Source: Mallotus nudiflorus
Lineage: Eukaryota; Streptophyta; Magnoliopsida; Malpighiales; Euphorbiaceae
Assembly: GCA_947683625.1 (NCBI GenBank)
Contig: CANTUR010000066.1
Location: 6,606,001 to 6,670,000, forward strand
DNA: 64,000 nucleotides
Direction: 5' to 3'
Positions 58,780-64,000 of this stretch are shown piece after piece. The translations under genes and the position numbers were made by a program. Each line of letters begins with the position of its first letter. Within the stretch, counting starts at the first letter, position 1. Under the pieces are notes generated by a model. That model did no database searches. It had not been told where the DNA came from and saw only the letters and a program-made list of their open reading frames with translations.

Positions 58780-60185
58780 CGATTCAAGCCTATAATCAAT
58801 TACAAAAGAGATCCTTAGCAGTTTAGAAAAGAGCCCTATCAACTCGCTTTACCTAGAAGCTACACTAACTCAAACAAAAGAGATGGAATAACAATAAGGA
58901 GGAAACTGGACCTTAAAAGACAATAAGGGAGCTTTGATGGATGACATGAGAGCAATGATGCAAGATGAACAAAGACAAGCCTTAGCTGGGTTAATGCCAC
59001 CAGTTGCACCTGCACCCGTTACTGCAATTCCATCTATTGATATTATGGAAGATCCACCTACTAGGGGGTAGCCATTGAATGCTGAAAGGAATGTGCCTAC
59101 TATGGAAATGAAATATGAGGATGTGGAGAACCTTATAGTTGAAAAAGGAAAAAAGGAATCCCTTGAGCAAGTTCAAGATCTAGAATCCAAGTAGATGAAA
59201 GCATTAACTCAATAAATGTCCAAAATGGAAGAATTAATGAGAGGATAGGGCATCAGTTATTCATTTAATTTTGATAATATGATGCAATTTGAGGATGATA
59301 AGTTTAAGATGCCACAGCTGCAGAAGTTTAACGGTACTAGGGACCCAAGGATCCACTTTAGTCAATATATGACTACTATAAGCACCACTAAGGCTCCTTT
59401 GTCTATAGTTACTAAGTTGTTTGTACTATCCTTGGAGGATGGCTATTAATTAGTATCATGGGTTAGAGAAATCTATTCGAGCGGACTGGAGAGAATTGTG
59501 CACTATTTTTTTGAAATAGTATGACTATAATATTAGGCTTGAATTGTCCATTTGGGATCTAGAATTGACCAAACAGAAGACTAATGAATCATTTTTGGAT
59601 TTTCTAACTAAGTTCATGAATAAGGTAGGATTAATGAAGAATAAACTGATTGAGAAGGATCAAGTTAGGATGATAGTCCGAAATGTGTCGTCTAACTTGG
59701 TTGAGAGGTTGTAGATGATGAATCCTAAGACATTTGTAGACCTTTATGATGATGGGTTGCAAGTTGAGGAGACTGAGAATGAGAAAAAGAAGATTGCTAG
59801 AAGCACCAAAGCAAGAAACTACCTAATTAGTGGCACACAACAAGGAAATCTTAGTCAGGTTGTAGGATTCCATGCTATTCAACAACCTAGGAGATTCTCC
59901 AATTTTAACCAACCTTTGTCAAAAGTCCTAGAGCGCCTAATGCAAAAGGGCTTACTTCAACCTTTACCTAATCCAAACCTACCAAACTCAAATGCCCCAG
60001 TCTATCACCCAAACAAGCACTGCAAATTCCATCAAAACCTCCAACACTCCATAAATAACTACATTCGCCTCAAACATGAAATCCAAAACCTTATAGACTC
60101 TGGAAATATCACAAACCCCAAAAACCTAAGAACCAAAAATAATCCTTTCCTAAACTACCGAAATGTACCACCCCAGCTACCATGA
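58780..60185 (+). pseudogene. Second Ogre-like element: gag
   Basis: Gag signatures are DDKFKMPQLQKFNGTRDPRI (about 59296), HFSQYMTTI, and a clean frame at 59715-60185 containing PLSKVLERLMQKGLLQPLP and HPNKHCKFHQNLQHSINNY, IRLKHEIQNLIDSG. The C-x-H...(H)...LKHEIQ-LID-G pattern is the usual end of Ogre Gag; here the second zinc-binding Cys/His residues are partly replaced. Several stops occur before 59715. The element is separate from the one at 49-57 kb because the gag is repeated in the same orientation. Confidence 0.72.
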
Positions 60186-60830
60186 TGATCAACTCAAGAG
60201 TTAGTGAGGAAGAAGTGCTAAGCTCCTTTTAGGACCTACACTTTTAAACTAATGAGAAATCTCCTAATGCCCCTAAGGATGTGGAAAGAGCAGAATACCT
60301 ATTGGGTCAGCCTTCAGGAAAGTTCAACTATAAGGTGTTTTACACTAAACCACCTTCTTTTGACATACTCTTTGAGTCGATTGTGCCTACAGGATGGGGT
60401 GATGAGTTTAATAATGAGAAGCTACTAGACAAGAAAGAAAAATGCACATTTAAGGTACAGAAAGATGAAGTCATGGAGACAGTTGGCAAGAAGATGTAAG
60501 AATAGTTGTTATGTCAACCGCTTAAAGGACAGCCACCATGAAACTTAGCACCTACAATAGGAAATAAATTTTCTTATTTTCTTCTTTAAATAAAATTTTA
60601 GTTTCTTTAGAACTTGTTTTGTTTTAGTGCTCAATAATATAAATTCTGATCATGCTTACTTATGTATTGTCATCCTAATGGTACCTTGCATTGTGATATT
60701 GATAGTATTTGCATGTTTGACATAAATTCAATTCAATTAGATTCATTCAGCATGGGCACAAATGCAAATTCAAAGAACATTCATATATCACATGATGTAA
60801 CTTTTGTGGATAGGAAATTTAAGAGAAAGG
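60186..60830 (+). pseudogene. Second Ogre-like element: remnants downstream of gag
   Basis: An open piece at 60281-60499 (SGKFNYKVFYTKPPSFDILF...) has no domain I know. The interval 60650-60800 resembles the linker at 52217-52350 (CDIDS-MFDINS-like, STN/INSIQL). Protease, G-patch and RT are absent, so a large deletion separates these pieces. Confidence 0.45.
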
Positions 60831-63080
60831 AAAAGTGAAAACAAAGAAATTAAAAAAAAGAAAGAAAAAAGGACAATGAGGTAAAAATGAGAGAAAAATG
60901 AGAGAAAAATATTATGTTAGGAAATCTAAAAGGACTAATTGGTAACATGAGTTATATCATGTGATGTAATGAATGTCCTTATTTTTGCCCTAATGAGTGA
61001 GCAAAATTGAATTTGAAATTTTTGTTTAAATATCACATATTCATCTTTATCATACTGCATAAGTATCTAAATGGAAAGACAATACATAATAAAAGATAAA
61101 ATCAGAGCTATGAGATCACTATTCTAGTCATGTTTTCTCTTTTATCACCTTTTATAATTTTACTTGTAAGTCTAGTGTCCTCTTGTACATAAAAAATATT
61201 GGTGGCTCAATGACTTACATTGCAACCTATACCTTATAACTATCATCAATCATTACATCAGCATCAAGCCTCATATTATGCTTAAAAGTTCTTCAAAGAG
61301 CAAGTTCTGTTGATTTTAGCTTCAAGAACTCTCTTAAGTTAGTTTACCCACTCCTCTGCATCTTCAATGCATGAGATTGTAACTAATAGGGTTAGTAAGT
61401 CAAATGATCAACCACAGTAGTGAATGAACTGGGTCTCTTGCACACAAAAATGAAAAAAAAAAGACTGCTAGAATAGCATGACTGAATGAAGAATGAAACT
61501 GGGGGAAAAATGTAGCTCTAGGGGAAAATTGCATAACAGTAAGTCCACATTCAAAGAAAAAAGATGAAACATTAAAGTATAAGAGCTAAAATAAGAGTTT
61601 TGGGGGCATAAAGAAGTAAACCATAAGCAACAACCAACAATTCATCAATATAGCACCACCTGGTCATCTACTGGACAGTATCATAAGCTCTAACATCAAA
61701 AGTAGCAATAGCAAGGCATTCAATGCTCAAACCTATTGGCTATTGATCAGACACCTTGTTCTTAAACTCCAAGTTGTGAACATAGCTCTGTTCCAAATAG
61801 AAGACCTATTAGGATCATGCATGTCATATATAATATGCATACACTTGTATACATTTATTATGAAATACTTATTTTGCATAATAAAGTCCCTGAGCCTAGA
61901 CAAGATTGTTCAAATACTCTGCTACTAATATTCAAAATTAGTATTGTAAAAGTGCAAGAAAGTAGTCAAAGTATTCACATACGAAGCATTTGAAGAAGTA
62001 AATTAGGAAGAGTAATGGGACTTTAGACCTCAAGAGCCTAAAAAATTATGGGCCTATCTAGTAAGGGAATATCATTGATAGTGACACTTGTAAAAGCATC
62101 ATTCTGGCGACCTTAAGAGGTTGGATAGGACATTCAAGCTCCTCAGATTCAACATCCATCTTTATAGTCTCATTTGGAGCATCATTTAGAATATCTCTCC
62201 ATAACAGTTAAACCAGTGTAGGGTATGGAATATGGTGATAAGAAGGTCTAACATGTCAACAATGCATTCATCGGCCCTATAAAAGGGAAGAATGCACTCA
62301 AAACTTGAAATGAATGTACTCTGAAAATTATTTGATCATGAAATAAGATCTCTGACTCTTGAACCTTTTTTTTGCAAGAGATATTAAAAAGAGGAATGAA
62401 GCCCTCTACCATAGCATTAATGGCATGGCAGAAATAAAAATGCAGCCTAAAGCCATAACTTCAATAGTGGAGTATCATTGACCTTTATGGTCAAAGGCAT
62501 CATTACCATAATCAAAAGGGAAGAATGTAAAAGAATAACATTGCATTTTGATAAAATTTCTTCACTTGTCAATAGACCAGACTAACTTGTGGTATATTCT
62601 GCAGGGAAAAACAAAAAAGAATGAAGAAAGGGAAAGGAACCGATACACCAGTAAGATCGAGCAAGATTGCAAATGCTAATCGTTCATTAGAGTATCACCT
62701 TGTGTGACAAACAACTTGCCAAACACTCATCAAAATGATCAAGGGAAGTAATAGAACTCTATTTCCTTAGATTATATAATCCCAATAATAAAATCCATAA
62801 ATTAAAAGTAAATTCATCCATTTATGAGATCATTGTGAAAAGCCTATCTCATGACTTTTGATCATAGTGGCTTTCTTTTATTAGCATCGTAGAATTCAGA
62901 TGAGCAGTTAATAGTTTTATGTTGAGAGTTTATAAACTCTTATTAATCTAATGCTTACTTTGCACCTAACAAAGGGAAGAAAATGCAAAATAAAAAAAAA
63001 ATTTGTTGACTTGCAGTATAAACTGCTTGAATTTAAAAGTATCTTTTTAGTCTTTTGAATAATAAATCATGCATATAATC
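60831..63080. other. Non-coding, repeat-derived sequence
   Basis: No credible ORF or RNA gene. Base composition and position suggest 3' non-coding DNA of an Ogre-like element, but I found no domain or terminal repeat. Confidence 0.35.
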
Positions 63081-63086
63081 TACTCC

Positions 63087-63410
63087 AATACTTAAAAATG
63101 AGTACAAGTATAAATCCTTTGACAGTATCCATACTGAGTAATATGAGAAAGGTGGGGGAATACTAAGAGGAGAATCAAAATAAGAGCAAGCATAATGTAC
63201 TCTAATTCTTAGAAATGAGTAAGAGTATCAATATGAAACCTTTGGCGGTATCCATATTGAGTAATACGAGAAAGGTAGGGGAATACTAAAAGAGGACCCA
63301 CATCAAAAGCTGTTTTATTTACCCTAATGCTCTATAAGAGTATGAGTATCCAAAGGACCTTTCTAATGGTATCCATGCTGAGTAATATAAGAAAGGTAGG
63401 GGAATACTCA
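63087..63410. repeat. Minisatellite, about 122-bp unit, three copies
   Basis: The block GTATCCATACTGAGTAATAT plus GAGAAAGGTGGGGGAATAC recurs at 63125, 63248 and 63369. Each copy is preceded by a GAGTA-AGTAT-AA word and a CCTTT-(G/C)-(G/A)-CGGT-like segment. Confidence 0.85.
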
Positions 63411-64000
63411 GATAAGGAAGAAAAGTGCAAAAAATAATTGAAAGGCTATTTTGATACTCAGAATTCAATCTGTTTGTGCTCAATTTTCATAAGTTTTATT
63501 TAGAAAATTCTCCCTAAAATTAGGTATAGAAGTAAGCTCTTCACTTGGTAAAAGATATGCTCTCAACATAAGATGGTTAATGATGCCTCTAACCTTTGCA
63601 AATGGCAAATAAATGATAGTCATGAAAATAAAAAATAATGAGATTTGTTGAGTGCATGAAAAGTGATGAATTTTCTCATGAATTTTCAATATTATATTTG
63701 TACATTCATCATGATTGAAACTAACTTCAATAAGTCTATAGGAATTGTAAATCCACAAGGAAGTGCACCCAACTTGTAGAGATGGTTAAAAAAATGAAAT
63801 TGAAATCAGTCAATAGAGAAATTCTAATCAGTCAATACAGTAAAATTCCAATTAGTTAGTCAATAAAAATGCTAATCAGTAAGCATAAAGAATTCAAAGC
63901 ATTCGACTTAAATAACCAGAGATAAAAATCATGAGTAGTCATAGACTGTAGCATTAAAGGCAAGCAATGAAAGGGTTATAATTAATTAAAATCAACAAGC
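63411..64000. other. Non-coding right end
   Basis: No gene is supported. Short repeats of TCAGTCAATA and TTAGTCAATA words occur at 63806-63880. Confidence 0.4.

Noticed and set aside
1..64000. tRNA, rRNA or other structured RNA genes
   Set aside because: I saw no cloverleaf with the expected A and B box sequences and no ribosomal sequence.
1..64000. A new defence or enzymatic gene system
   Set aside because: Every sizeable coding signal belongs to a known plant transposon family or to the receptor kinase; the unassigned frames are short or low-complexity.

Overview
The window is nuclear DNA of a flowering plant, most likely a eudicot. It is strongly AT-rich, has GT-AG introns, and carries plant-type receptor kinase sequence plus plant retrotransposon families (chromovirus, Athila-like, Tat-like, Ogre-like, copia, LINE with a C-terminal RNase H) and MULE/hAT-like DNA elements. 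I cannot name the species. There are no operons, phages, CRISPR arrays or bacterial features. Almost everything is transposon-derived and decayed; only one host gene looks usable.

Layout. 0.2-4.0 kb: tail of a chromodomain gypsy element and its complete 3.1-kb LTR, inserted into a Mutator-like element (MULE) whose 5' part continues to 5.7 kb. 5.8-8.95 kb, minus strand: a seven-exon G-type lectin S-receptor-like kinase (copy A, 805 codons), shortened by a premature stop. 9.9-11.3 kb: an inverted repeat and an hAT-like non-autonomous element. 11.66-13.24 kb: a 5'-truncated LINE with a perfect 18-bp target duplication. 13.2-31 kb: an Athila-like element on the minus strand (pol at 13.9-15.9, gag at 29.0-30.2) interrupted by a Tat-like element with an antisense ORF (15.95-24.26) and a copia element (24.26-28.92). 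31.7-32.2 kb: a long-armed foldback element. 33.6 kb: a fragment (copy C) of the kinase 3' end. 35-39.4 kb: a fuller but dead MULE. 39.5-45.8 kb: kinase pseudogene copy B with a 3.2-kb insertion in intron 1. 46.5-57.2 kb: an Ogre-like gypsy element with gag, protease, G-patch, RT, two RNase H domains, integrase and an antisense ORF. 58.1-64 kb: a second Ogre-like 5' part and a minisatellite.

How it fits together. The block MULE + kinase gene + upstream flank exists twice in direct orientation (about 4.02-9.84 and 37.71-46.37 kb). Comparing A, B and C shows what happened: the chromovirus landed in copy A's MULE, copy B lost its upstream segment, reading frame, splice site and kinase motifs, and copy A gained a stop that removes a C-terminal tail still encoded in B and C. 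I found no convincing new enzymatic system. The most unusual signals are clustered GAGG-GATC-CCTC palindromes around the Ogre-like element, antisense ORFs in two retrotransposons, and the history readable from the three kinase copies.
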